The translations under genes were made by a program, and so were the position numbers. DNA of 64,000 nt from JADGRB01 sp036267635 (GTDB taxonomy: Bacteria; Myxococcota_A; Polyangia; Fen-1088). The first letter of the stretch is position 1. The number at the start of each line of letters is the position of its first letter. Location: the NCBI GenBank assembly GCA_036267635.1, contig DATAVR010000186.1:1-64000 (forward strand), written 5' to 3'. Below are positions 25,441 to 33,198 of the stretch, piece after piece. The notes under the pieces are model-generated. The model searched no databases, had not been told where the DNA came from, and was given only the letters and a program-made list of their open reading frames with translations.

Positions 25441-27030
25441 GTGATCGAGACCGACTACCTGGTGATCGGGTCGGGGCTGGCCGGGCTGACGTTCGCGCTG
25501 CGGGCCGCGGCGCACGGCCGGGTGGTGGTGGCGACCAAGCGTGCCCCCGCCGACGCCAACACCGCCTATGCGCAGGGGGGCGTGGCCGGCGCGCTCGATC
25601 CCGAGGACGGCGTGGCCGCGCACGTCGAGGACACGCTGCGGGTCGGGGACGGGTTGTGCCGCCGCGAGGTGGTCGAGATCTGCGCGCGCGAGGGGCCCGA
25701 GCACATCATGTGGCTGGCCAACGAGCTGGGGGTGCCGTTCGACAGGGACGCCGCCGGCCACCTCGAGCTCGGCCGCGAAGGGGGGCACACCGCCCGGCGG
25801 ATCGTGCACGTCAAGGACTCCACCGGCTGGGCCATTCAGGAGGCGCTGCTGGGCGGCGTGGCCAAGCGCGCCGATCGGATAACGCTCCTGCCCGATCACC
25901 TGGCCATCGATCTGCTGACCACCGCCAAGTACGGCGGCCCGAACGCGGTGTTCGGCGCCTATCTGCTCGATCAGCGGACGGGGAACGTCGAGACGGTCAC
26001 CGCCCGCGCCGTCGTCCTGGCCACCGGCGGGTCGGGCAAGGTCTACCTCTACACCTCGAACCCCGACGTGGCGACCGGTGACGGCGTGGCGATGGCCTAC
26101 CGGGTCGGCGCGCGCATCGCCAACATGGAATTTTTTCAATTTCACCCGACGGTGCTTTATCACCCCGCGGCGAAGTCGTTTCTGATCAGTGAAGCGCTGC
26201 GCGGCGAGGGGGGAATCCTGCGCTTGCGCGACGGCACCGCGTTCATGCCGCGGTATCACGAGATGAAAGACCTGGCGCCGCGCGACATCGTCTCGCGCGC
26301 CATCGACGCCGAGATGAAACGGACCGGCGACGACCACGTCGATCTCGACATGACCCACCTGTCGGGCGACTTCGTGGTCGAGCGCTTCCCCAACATCCAC
26401 CGCCGCTGTATGGAGCTGGGGATCGACATGCGCAAGCAGCCGATCCCGGTGGTGCCGGCCGCGCACTACAGCTGCGGCGGCGTGCTGGTCGACGAGCACG
26501 GCCGCTCGACGGTGAAGAACCTCTACGCCATCGGGGAGGTGTCGATGACCGGCCTGCACGGCGCCTGCCGGCTGGCTTCGAACTCCCTGCTGGAGGCGAT
26601 GGTGTTCGGCGCGCGCGCCGCCGACGACGTCCGCAACGTCCGCAGCGAGCGGCCGGCGCAGGTGGCGCCTTGGTACGCGGGTGACGCCGGGTCGTCCGAC
26701 GACGCGGTCGTGGTCAGCCACAACTGGGACGAGATCCGGCGCCTCATGTGGAACTACGTCGGCATCGTCCGGACCGACCGGCGGCTCGAACGCGCCGCCC
26801 GCCGCATCGAGCTCATTCGTTCGGAGATCCGCGACTACTACTGGAACGTGACCATCACCGGCGATCTCGTCGAGCTGCGCAACATCGCGCTCGTCGCCGA
26901 TCTGATCATCGAATCGGCCCGCCGCCGTCCCGAGAGTCGGGGCCTGCACTACAACCTCGATCACCCCGAGCGCGACCCGCGCATGGCCCGCGACACCATC
27001 ATCGCCCGCGGCGACGGGCCTGTTGTCTGA
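25441..27030 (+). CDS. nadB: L-aspartate oxidase
   Basis: A 529-aa FAD enzyme that oxidises L-aspartate to iminoaspartate, the first step of NAD synthesis. The dinucleotide fold YLVIGSGLAGLTFALRAA is at residues 5-22. Family segments follow: NTAYAQGGVAG, TGGSGKVYLYTSNP, ATGDGVAMAYR, EFFQFHPTVLYHP, SEALRGEGGILR, the active-site Arg in DLAPRDIVSRAID, and HYSCGGVLVDEHG. Length is normal. The start GTG 25441 has no separated ribosome binding site but a TAGACT hexamer 6 nt upstream. No nadA or nadC lies next to it. Confidence 0.94.
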   Translation: MIETDYLVIGSGLAGLTFALRAAAHGRVVVATKRAPADANTAYAQGGVAGALDPEDGVAAHVEDTLRVGDGLCRREVVEICAREGPEHIMWLANELGVPFDRDAAGHLELGREGGHTARRIVHVKDSTGWAIQEALLGGVAKRADRITLLPDHLAIDLLTTAKYGGPNAVFGAYLLDQRTGNVETVTARAVVLATGGSGKVYLYTSNPDVATGDGVAMAYRVGARIANMEFFQFHPTVLYHPAAKSFLISEALRGEGGILRLRDGTAFMPRYHEMKDLAPRDIVSRAIDAEMKRTGDDHVDLDMTHLSGDFVVERFPNIHRRCMELGIDMRKQPIPVVPAAHYSCGGVLVDEHGRSTVKNLYAIGEVSMTGLHGACRLASNSLLEAMVFGARAADDVRNVRSERPAQVAPWYAGDAGSSDDAVVVSHNWDEIRRLMWNYVGIVRTDRRLERAARRIELIRSEIRDYYWNVTITGDLVELRNIALVADLIIESARRRPESRGLHYNLDHPERDPRMARDTIIARGDGPVV

Positions 27031-27046
27031 CCGCAACCTGAGGGTT

Positions 27047-27125
27047 GATCGCGTCGAGCGAAGGCGAGCTCTGCTCGCCGGCGCTCATCGCGGCAGGTCG
27101 CAGGAACCCTGCCAGGGTTCCTGAC
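27047..27125 (+). repeat. Two-hairpin intergenic element, copy B
   Basis: GATCGCGTCGAGCG, hairpin 1 (GGCGAGC-TCT-GCTCGCC), CTCATCGCGGCAGGTCG, then hairpin 2 (CAGGAACCCT-GCC-AGGGTTCCTG, 27101-27123), a 10-bp stem. It fills the convergent gap between nadB and the PEGA protein and could serve as a terminator for both. A degenerate half copy (AACCTGAGGGTT) lies just before it. Confidence 0.75.
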
Positions 27126-28772
27126 TCAAAAAAAGATGCCGATCCGAAACAGGTCGAGGGTGGGGAACGGGTATTTGACGATGAACCGCGCGACCGACTG
27201 GACGCTGTCCTTGGAGGTCTGGGCCTGGTCGACGACGTCCTGCGGGATCGAGCTGGTGGCCTGGGTCGGAACCGGCTGCCCGTTGTAGGTGGCGGTCACC
27301 ACCGGATCCTTGGGGATCGGGATCTGCAGCCCGAGGCCAAAGCTGATGGCGAAACCAGACGGGGCAATCCAGAGCACGCCGAGCTGCGGAGCGACGAAGA
27401 AGCCGGACATGTCGGCGACGATGGTCAGCTCGCTGCCGTCGATCGATTGTCCCACCGAGCCCTTGAAGCTCTGATAGCCGAGGCCGGCGCCCACAAAAAA
27501 CACACCGTCTCCTGGAAACCAGCGAACGATCCCCTGCGCGGCCTTGAGGTCCAGCTTGACGTCGGCCCCGGGCAGCGAGAGCTCCGGAAGAAAGCTCCCC
27601 TCGAGGCCCAGCGCGAACGCAGATCCGAGCTTGACCACCACCTCCCCCTCGATCGGGCGGGGAAGCGCGAGGATCCCCAGCATCAGGCCGATGTGCGGCC
27701 CCGCGGCGAACGCGTTCGGTGGCGGCCCCGGACTTGCGGTCGGTTCCGATGCCGGGACCGGCAAAGGGGGAGCTGACGCCGAGGGCAAAGGAGCGAGCGG
27801 TGACGGCTGGATCGGCGCCACGGGCGCCTCGGGTGGAGGCGTGAACGTGGATGGCGGCGGCGATGAAATCGGCGAGACCGGCGGGGGCGGAACGAGCGGC
27901 GACGACGCAGATGGGGGCGGCGCCGCAGGTGAAGCCGGCAACGGCAACGGCGCGGACGGCGCGGACACGGTGGGCAACGGCATGGGGGCCGGCGGCGCCG
28001 CCGGCGGTGAGGGCGCCGCCGGCGGTGACGAGGGCAACGGCGCCGGCGGCGGTGGCGGTAGCGACGGCGGCGGCGGCGCTGTCGGCGGCGCCGAGGGGCC
28101 CGCAGGAGCTGCGGCCGCCGGCGACGCGACCGGGACCGGCGGCGACGTAGCCGGCGCCCCGCTGACCACCGGGCCAGGCGGGACCACGCCGGCCTGCGGC
28201 TTGAGCGTCAGCGACGTCTCCAGCACCTTGCCGACGGTGACCCAGACGGCGAAGGTGACCTGTTCGAAGCCCGGCTTCGTCGCGCCAAACATGTGCCGTC
28301 CGCCGGAGAGGTGGATCGGGTGGGCGCAGAGGTCGGCGTCGATGGCCCGGCCGTCGAGGGCACAGGTGGCGCCGGGCTCGGAGACGGTCAGCTTGACCGT
28401 CCCCGTCGCGGCATCCAGCTCGGCGAGGGCTCTCTGCGCACCGTCGCGCTCTTCCGCCGTCAGCTCGACCGCGGGGCCGGCCAGCAACCGCTCGTAACCA
28501 CGATAGGCCTCGGCAGGCCGGTCGCTCTCACGCTCGGCGACGGCGATGCCGAGCAGCGCGGCCCCGGTCGGCTCGACGGCGTACGCGGCCTGCAGCTTGG
28601 TCAACGCCGCCTCGAAGCGCCCCTTCTTGAGCAATCGCTGGCCGGCGGCCAGATCCTTCTGGGCCTGCTTTTGCCGCTCCGGCGCGGGCGCGCCGAGCTC
28701 GACCTGCGCCACTGCCTCGGCGCTCAGCGCCGAGCTCGCGAGGCCCACGATGAAGATCACCCGCCGGAACAT
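27126..28772 (-). CDS. TPR/PEGA protein with Pro-rich linker and C-terminal barrel-like domain
   Basis: A 548-aa exported protein with signal peptide FIVGLASSALSAEAVA. Residues 30-140 are TPR-like (QRLLKKGRFEAALTKLQAAYAVEP). A PEGA-like domain (about 145-205: TVKLTVSEPGATCALDGR, HPIHLSGGRHMFGATKPGFE) follows. A very long Pro/Ala/Ser linker covers about 210-360. The last 180 residues are amphipathic strands ending in LDLFRIGIFF, with a terminal aromatic as in outer-membrane beta-barrels. The design occurs often in Myxococcota and may link a periplasmic module to the outer membrane. Function unknown. The start ATG 28772 has CGGAG four bases before it. Confidence 0.72.
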   Translation of the reverse strand: MFRRVIFIVGLASSALSAEAVAQVELGAPAPERQKQAQKDLAAGQRLLKKGRFEAALTKLQAAYAVEPTGAALLGIAVAERESDRPAEAYRGYERLLAGPAVELTAEERDGAQRALAELDAATGTVKLTVSEPGATCALDGRAIDADLCAHPIHLSGGRHMFGATKPGFEQVTFAVWVTVGKVLETSLTLKPQAGVVPPGPVVSGAPATSPPVPVASPAAAAPAGPSAPPTAPPPPSLPPPPPAPLPSSPPAAPSPPAAPPAPMPLPTVSAPSAPLPLPASPAAPPPSASSPLVPPPPVSPISSPPPSTFTPPPEAPVAPIQPSPLAPLPSASAPPLPVPASEPTASPGPPPNAFAAGPHIGLMLGILALPRPIEGEVVVKLGSAFALGLEGSFLPELSLPGADVKLDLKAAQGIVRWFPGDGVFFVGAGLGYQSFKGSVGQSIDGSELTIVADMSGFFVAPQLGVLWIAPSGFAISFGLGLQIPIPKDPVVTATYNGQPVPTQATSSIPQDVVDQAQTSKDSVQSVARFIVKYPFPTLDLFRIGIFF

Positions 28773-28818
28773 TCGTCTCCGTTCTCATCGACGAACGGGT
28801 GCCGACCTGAAATGTTCC

Positions 28819-29361
28819 TCAGTGACCGGCGACTTCCAGCAGGTGTTGCTCGATCGTCGAAGCGTCACCGGGAAGGAAACCGGCGTTCACGTAACGGACG
28901 ATCCCCGAGCGATCGATCACGTACGAGGTCGGCATCTTGTCGGGCTGGAGGAGCTCGGCGATCTCGCCGCGCGGATCGTGCGCGACGGTGAGCGCCCAGC
29001 GGCCGCCGTGGGCCCGAAGAAACTTCTCGACGTTGGCCCGCTCCTGGTCGACCGAGACGGCCAGGATGTCGATCCCCTGCGACTTGAGCCGGCGCGCCAT
29101 CTCGTTGAGCACCGGCAGCTCCTGCTTGCAGGGGTCGCACCACGAGGCCCAGACGTCGAGCAGCAGCACCCGCCCCTTGTACGAGGCGACGTTGATGGCC
29201 CTGCCCGAGAGCGCGTCGACCGTGAGCGCCGGCAGAGGCGCGCCGACCGGCCCACCGGTCCCGCCACCCTCGGCGCCGGTGGTCGCGCAACCGAACGACA
29301 GCAGCAGGAGGACCGCCGCCGCGGAGCGCGCTAGCTCGAGCCTAGGGCGTCCTTGATCCAT
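28819..29361 (-). CDS. TlpA/ResA-like thioredoxin-fold lipoprotein
   Basis: A 180-aa thiol-disulfide oxidoreductase, tethered by a lipoprotein signal (SAAAVLLLLSFGC). The redoxin domain carries the active site WASWCDPCKQE, with GRVLLLDV before it and the cis-Pro region DKMPTSYVIDRSG. This is the TlpA/ResA/CcmG pattern, so it probably reduces periplasmic disulfides, for example in apocytochromes such as the one at 10328. ATG 29361 overlaps the end of the upstream DsbA-like gene by 31 nt; a later start is possible but would damage the signal. Confidence 0.87.
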   Translation of the reverse strand: MDQGRPRLELARSAAAVLLLLSFGCATTGAEGGGTGGPVGAPLPALTVDALSGRAINVASYKGRVLLLDVWASWCDPCKQELPVLNEMARRLKSQGIDILAVSVDQERANVEKFLRAHGGRWALTVAHDPRGEIAELLQPDKMPTSYVIDRSGIVRYVNAGFLPGDASTIEQHLLEVAGH

Positions 29362-30242
29362 TCGCGGAGGCTGTCGGCGTCGCGCGAGTCGGTGTACTCG
29401 CGACCGTCGATGTAGAGCGTGGGTGTCGCCTGCAGGCCGATCGACGAACCTTCGTTGCGGTCCTTCTCCACTTTCGCCTTCACCGCCTCGGAGGCGATGT
29501 CCTGGCGGAACTTGGCGACGTCGAGCCCCGACTCCTTGGCCACCTTCTCTATCTCGGCGGGACTGAGCTCATCTTGATGCTCCCAGAGCTTGTCCTGGAA
29601 CTGCCAGAACTTCCCCTGCTTCTGCGCGGCGACGGCCCCCTCGGCGGCCAGGCGGGCGTTCGTGTGCTGGGGCAGCGGGTAGTGCTTGAAGTAGAGCTTC
29701 ACGTCCTTGGGGAACTCGTCGAGGATCTGGTGCAGCACCGGCTGGAAGCGCTTGCAGTGCGGGCACTCGTAGTCGGCGAACTCGACCAACGTGATGCGCG
29801 CGTTGGGGTTCCCCTTCATCGGCGCGTCCGAGACGTCGATCTTCTTGGCGGTGACCGGACGGTAGCGCTTGCCGAGGGCCTCAGAGACCTCCGAGTCGGT
29901 GAACCCCTGGTCGACCAGCCGCGCCACGTAGCGCAGAGCGTTCACCGAGCGGCTGCAGCCGTTCTTCTGGGCCTTGGCCGAGGCCAGCAGGCTCTGCGCC
30001 TGGCCGCAGACCGAGGGCTCGCCGTTGGCGATCCGGAAAAAGACCTTCTTGCCGAAGTCGTCTAGCTTGGAGATGTCGACGCCGGGCGGCGGGGTGCTGT
30101 CATCAGCCCCCCCGGCCCCCCCGGTCTTGGCGGCGGTGGCTTCGGCGGGGTGGGCCTCGGCTGGCGTCTTCCCGCAGGCGGGCGTCGCCATCCACGCGGC
30201 GATCGCTCCGACCAACGGGAGCAGCGATGTGGCACGGCGCAT
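29331..30242 (-). CDS. DsbA-like thioredoxin_4 lipoprotein (disulfide oxidoreductase)
   Basis: 303 aa from ATG 30242, the codon that starts the lipoprotein signal (SLLPLVGAIAAWMATPAC). A domain of about 80 residues with two Cys (VCGQAQ, NGCSRSV) precedes the thioredoxin fold. The active site is DYECPHCKRF (about 155), followed by YFKHYPLPQHTNARLAAE and the cis-Pro loop GLQATPTLYIDG. This matches the DsbA/Thioredoxin_4 group. Together with the overlapping TlpA gene it forms a periplasmic redox pair. No DsbB is nearby. A near-consensus promoter lies so close that the leader would be only about 4 nt. Confidence 0.88.
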   Translation of the reverse strand: MRRATSLLPLVGAIAAWMATPACGKTPAEAHPAEATAAKTGGAGGADDSTPPPGVDISKLDDFGKKVFFRIANGEPSVCGQAQSLLASAKAQKNGCSRSVNALRYVARLVDQGFTDSEVSEALGKRYRPVTAKKIDVSDAPMKGNPNARITLVEFADYECPHCKRFQPVLHQILDEFPKDVKLYFKHYPLPQHTNARLAAEGAVAAQKQGKFWQFQDKLWEHQDELSPAEIEKVAKESGLDVAKFRQDIASEAVKAKVEKDRNEGSSIGLQATPTLYIDGREYTDSRDADSLREWIKDALGSS

Positions 30243-30252
30243 GCGGCGTCTA

Positions 30253-30281
30253 GATATAGAAACCCCGCGGCCGCAAGTCAA
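30253..30281 (-). promoter_or_regulatory. Sigma-70 type promoter of the dsbA-like/tlpA-like pair
   Basis: On the minus strand TTGACT (30281-30276), 17-nt spacer, TATATC (30258-30253). The -10 ends 10 nt before ATG 30242, predicting a nearly leaderless mRNA. Confidence 0.75.
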
Positions 30282-30316
30282 ACGTCCGGGATGGTTCATC
30301 CGCCGCGTCCATACGA

Positions 30317-30345
30317 TTGACTCATTCGCACACACCTTCTATAAA
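30317..30345 (+). promoter_or_regulatory. Sigma-70 type promoter of the nuo operon
   Basis: TTGACT (30317-30322), 17-nt spacer, TATAAA (30340-30345); expected start about 30352, leaving a leader of about 30 nt before nuoA. It is back to back with the dsbA-like promoter. Confidence 0.8.
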
Positions 30346-30383
30346 TCGCGGCGTCGGTTTGGTTCTTCCCGACTTTGGGTCCC

Positions 30384-30785
30384 ATGACATCAGACTATCT
30401 GTCCGCGGCACTCATGATCCTGGCAGGGGTCGGATTCGCGCTGCTCCTGACCGCGGCCGCCAAGTACCTCGGCCCGCACCGGCCGAGCGCGGCCAAGGAC
30501 TACCCGTACGAGTGCGGCTCCGAGGTGATCGGCAGCCCGCGCGCCCGCTTCGAGGTCAAGTTCTACCAGGTGGCGATCGTCTTCCTGGTGTTCGACATCG
30601 AGACGGCGTTCCTCTACCCCTGGGCGCTCAAGTACCGCGAGCTCTCCTGCGCCGGCGCGGTCGCCGCGGGCAAGTGCGCGGGCGGCGTCTCGTTCTTCGG
30701 CCTGGGCGAGATCGTCGTCTTCATGGGGATCCTGATCGTCGGCTTGGCCTACGTCTGGCGCAAGCGCGCCATCGGCTGGGAATAG
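30384..30785 (+). CDS. nuoA: NADH-quinone oxidoreductase subunit A
   Basis: A 133-aa inner-membrane subunit of complex I with three helices (about 7-28, 62-85, 108-128). Family marks: GPHRPSAAKDYPYECGSE, containing the conserved Cys loop, and KFYQVAIVFLVFDIETAFLYPWA. I start at ATG 30384; an upstream in-frame TTG only adds three residues. It is first in nuoABCDGHI. Confidence 0.94.
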   Translation: MTSDYLSAALMILAGVGFALLLTAAAKYLGPHRPSAAKDYPYECGSEVIGSPRARFEVKFYQVAIVFLVFDIETAFLYPWALKYRELSCAGAVAAGKCAGGVSFFGLGEIVVFMGILIVGLAYVWRKRAIGWE

Positions 30786-30797
30786 GACGGACTCACC

Positions 30798-31385
30798 ATG
30801 AGCGCTGCCGAATGGATGCTCAGCAAGTTGACGGACGCCACCAACTGGGCGCGGAAGTTTTCGCTGTTCCAGTACCCATTCGTGACCGCCTGCTGCGGAA
30901 TGGAGTTCATGTCCGTCGCGGCGCCCAAGTACGACATCGCGCGCTTCGGCGCCGAGTTTCCGCGTTTCTCGCCGCGGCAGGCTGATCTGCTGATCATCGT
31001 CGGCACCATCACCGAGCGGCAGGGCCCGGCCCTGCGGCGCATTTATGACCAGATGTGCGAGCCCAAGTGGGTGGTCGCCTTCGGCGTCTGTGCCTCGACC
31101 GGCGGCTTTTACCAGAACTACTCGACCATGCCGGGCGCCGATCAGGTGGTCCCGGTCGACGTCTACATTCCGGGCTGCCCGCCCCGCCCCGAACAGGTGC
31201 TGGACGGCCTCATCATGCTTCAGGAGCGGATCCAGCGCGGCGAGGGGCACAGCCAGATCACCATCGCCTCCGAGAGCGCGCAGAAGAAGGCGGAGAAGCT
31301 CGGCCAGACCTACGAGGGTCCGCTGGTCTCCATTCGCCCGATCGGCGAGCACCCCAAGCTGCAAGAAAACAAAGGGGAGAAGTAG
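30798..31385 (+). CDS. nuoB: NADH-quinone oxidoreductase subunit B (N2 cluster)
   Basis: 195 aa. It holds the terminal [4Fe-4S] cluster N2 through the tandem Cys of TACCGMEFM (about 32-33), GVCAST and PGCPPRPEQVLDGL. The quinone-site face includes FPRFSPRQADLLIIVGT. The C-terminal 30 residues are a charged extension. It starts 12 nt after nuoA with AGGA upstream. Confidence 0.95.
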   Translation: MSAAEWMLSKLTDATNWARKFSLFQYPFVTACCGMEFMSVAAPKYDIARFGAEFPRFSPRQADLLIIVGTITERQGPALRRIYDQMCEPKWVVAFGVCASTGGFYQNYSTMPGADQVVPVDVYIPGCPPRPEQVLDGLIMLQERIQRGEGHSQITIASESAQKKAEKLGQTYEGPLVSIRPIGEHPKLQENKGEK

Positions 31386-31898
31386 GTGGCCCAGATCGTC
31401 CTCGACCAGCTGACGGCGAAGTTCACCGGCGGCGAGATCTTGGAGAGCGGCACCTCGCACGGCGACGAGTGGGCGCGCATCCGGCGCGACGCCTGGCTCG
31501 CCGTGGGAGAGTTCCTGCGCGACAACCCGGCGACGAAGATGGAGATGTTCATCGATCTGACCTGCGTCGATCGGCTGGGCATGAATGGCGGCAACCCCGA
31601 CGCGCCCCGATTCGACGTGGTTCTTCACCTCTACTCGGTGGTCCACAAGCACCGGGTGCGGCTCTACTGCGGAGCCACCGAGGAGGATCCCTCGGTCGAC
31701 ACGCTCTGCGGCCTGTGGCCCGGGGCCAACTGGTTCGAGCGCGAGGCCTATGACCTTTACGGCGTGCGCTTCAAGGGGCACCCCGATCTCCGCCGCATCT
31801 TGATGTACCCGGAGTTCGTGGGGCATCCGCTGCGCAAGGACTACCCCAAAGAGAAGCGGCAGCCGCTGGTGCGCCGCAACGCCGCGACGAGAGAGTAG
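31386..31898 (+). CDS. nuoC: NADH-quinone oxidoreductase subunit C (30-kDa)
   Basis: A 170-aa peripheral-arm subunit. Signature segments are VVLHLYSVVHKHRVRLY and WPGANWFEREAYDLYGVRFKGHPDLRRILM, ending GHPLRKDYP. It begins with GTG directly after the nuoB stop (no gap). It is not fused to NuoD as it is in enterobacteria. Confidence 0.93.
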   Translation: MAQIVLDQLTAKFTGGEILESGTSHGDEWARIRRDAWLAVGEFLRDNPATKMEMFIDLTCVDRLGMNGGNPDAPRFDVVLHLYSVVHKHRVRLYCGATEEDPSVDTLCGLWPGANWFEREAYDLYGVRFKGHPDLRRILMYPEFVGHPLRKDYPKEKRQPLVRRNAATRE

Positions 31899-31913
31899 GC
31901 CGAAACCAATACG

Positions 31914-33188
31914 ATGGACGACCAGCTGCACAACGACGACACCACGCTCGCTCCCGCACCCCGCAAGGTGGTGCTCGGCTTTCAAGACGTCGAGGATCTG
32001 ACCGCGCCCGATCTGCCGACCGAGCCCGTCCCGCTGAACATGGGCCCCTCGCACCCGGCCATGCACGGCACCGTGCGTATGGTGCTGGAGGTCGAGGGGG
32101 AGCGCATCTCCAGCGCCGACATCCAGATCGGCTACCTGCACCGCTGCTTCGAGAAAGAGTCGGAGAGCGCGACCTGGACCCAGGTGTTCCCCTACACCGA
32201 TCGCCTCAACTACATCTCGCCGATGCTCAACAACGTCGGCTACGCGATGGCGGTCGAGAAGCTGCTCGACATCACCAAGCAGATCCCCGAGCGCGCGCAG
32301 TACATCCGGGTGATCGTGGGCGAGGTCTCGCGCATCACCGATCACCTCACCTGCCTGGGCGCCTCGGCGATGGAGCTCGGCGCCTTCACCGTGTTTCTCT
32401 ACGCGCTGAAGGCGCGCGAGTGGCTGTTCGAGCTGCTCGAAGAGGTCTGCGGCGCGCGCCTGACGTCGACGTACCTGCGCATCGGCGGCGTCGCCTACGA
32501 CCTGCCGCCGGACTTCGACGCCAAGCTGCGCAGCATCCTCGACCGCACGGTGATCGTGCTGTCGGACATCAGCAAGCTGCTCGACCGCAACCGGATCTTC
32601 CGCGACCGGATGGACGGCATCGGGATCATCACCAAGGAAGACGCGATCTCCTACGGCATCACCGGCCCGGTCGGCCGTTCGACGGGGCTCGCCTACGACG
32701 TCCGCAAGGACCATCCCTACCTCGTCTACGACCGCTTCGACTTCGACGTGCCGGTCGGCTCGACCGGCGACAACTTCGACCGGTACGCCGTCCGCGTCGA
32801 AGAGATCCACCAGTCGATCCGGATCCTCGATCAGGCGCTCCAGCAGATCCCCGGGGGTCCGGTCATGCACGGCGATCCGCGCATCGCGCTGCCGCCCAAG
32901 AGCGAGACCTACAACTCGATCGAGGCGATGATCGCCCACTTCAAGATCATCATGGACGGCATTCACGTCCCCTCGGGCGAGGTGTACTCCTTCACCGAGG
33001 CCGGCAACGGCGAGCTCGGCTTCTACATCGTCTCCGACGGGACCGGGCGGCCCTGGAAGTGCCGCGTGCGCCCCCCCTGTTTTCCAGCCACCGCCGTCCT
33101 CACCAAGGTGCTGCCGGGGCTCTTCATCGCCGACGTCGTCCCGACCTTCGGCATGATCAACATGATCGGCGGCGAATGCGACAGATGA
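31914..33188 (+). CDS. nuoD: NADH-quinone oxidoreductase subunit D (49-kDa)
   Basis: A 424-aa subunit forming the quinone pocket with NuoB. Marks: PLNMGPSHPAMHGTVRMVLE (the conserved His loop, about 42-50), GYLHRCFEKE, ERAQYIRVIVGEVSRITDHL, the C-terminal VPSGEVYSFTEAGNGELGFYIVSDG and IGGECDR at the very end. All are expected. The start ATG 31914 lies 15 nt after nuoC. Confidence 0.95.
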   Translation: MDDQLHNDDTTLAPAPRKVVLGFQDVEDLTAPDLPTEPVPLNMGPSHPAMHGTVRMVLEVEGERISSADIQIGYLHRCFEKESESATWTQVFPYTDRLNYISPMLNNVGYAMAVEKLLDITKQIPERAQYIRVIVGEVSRITDHLTCLGASAMELGAFTVFLYALKAREWLFELLEEVCGARLTSTYLRIGGVAYDLPPDFDAKLRSILDRTVIVLSDISKLLDRNRIFRDRMDGIGIITKEDAISYGITGPVGRSTGLAYDVRKDHPYLVYDRFDFDVPVGSTGDNFDRYAVRVEEIHQSIRILDQALQQIPGGPVMHGDPRIALPPKSETYNSIEAMIAHFKIIMDGIHVPSGEVYSFTEAGNGELGFYIVSDGTGRPWKCRVRPPCFPATAVLTKVLPGLFIADVVPTFGMINMIGGECDR

Positions 33189-33198
33189 GACAAGACCG

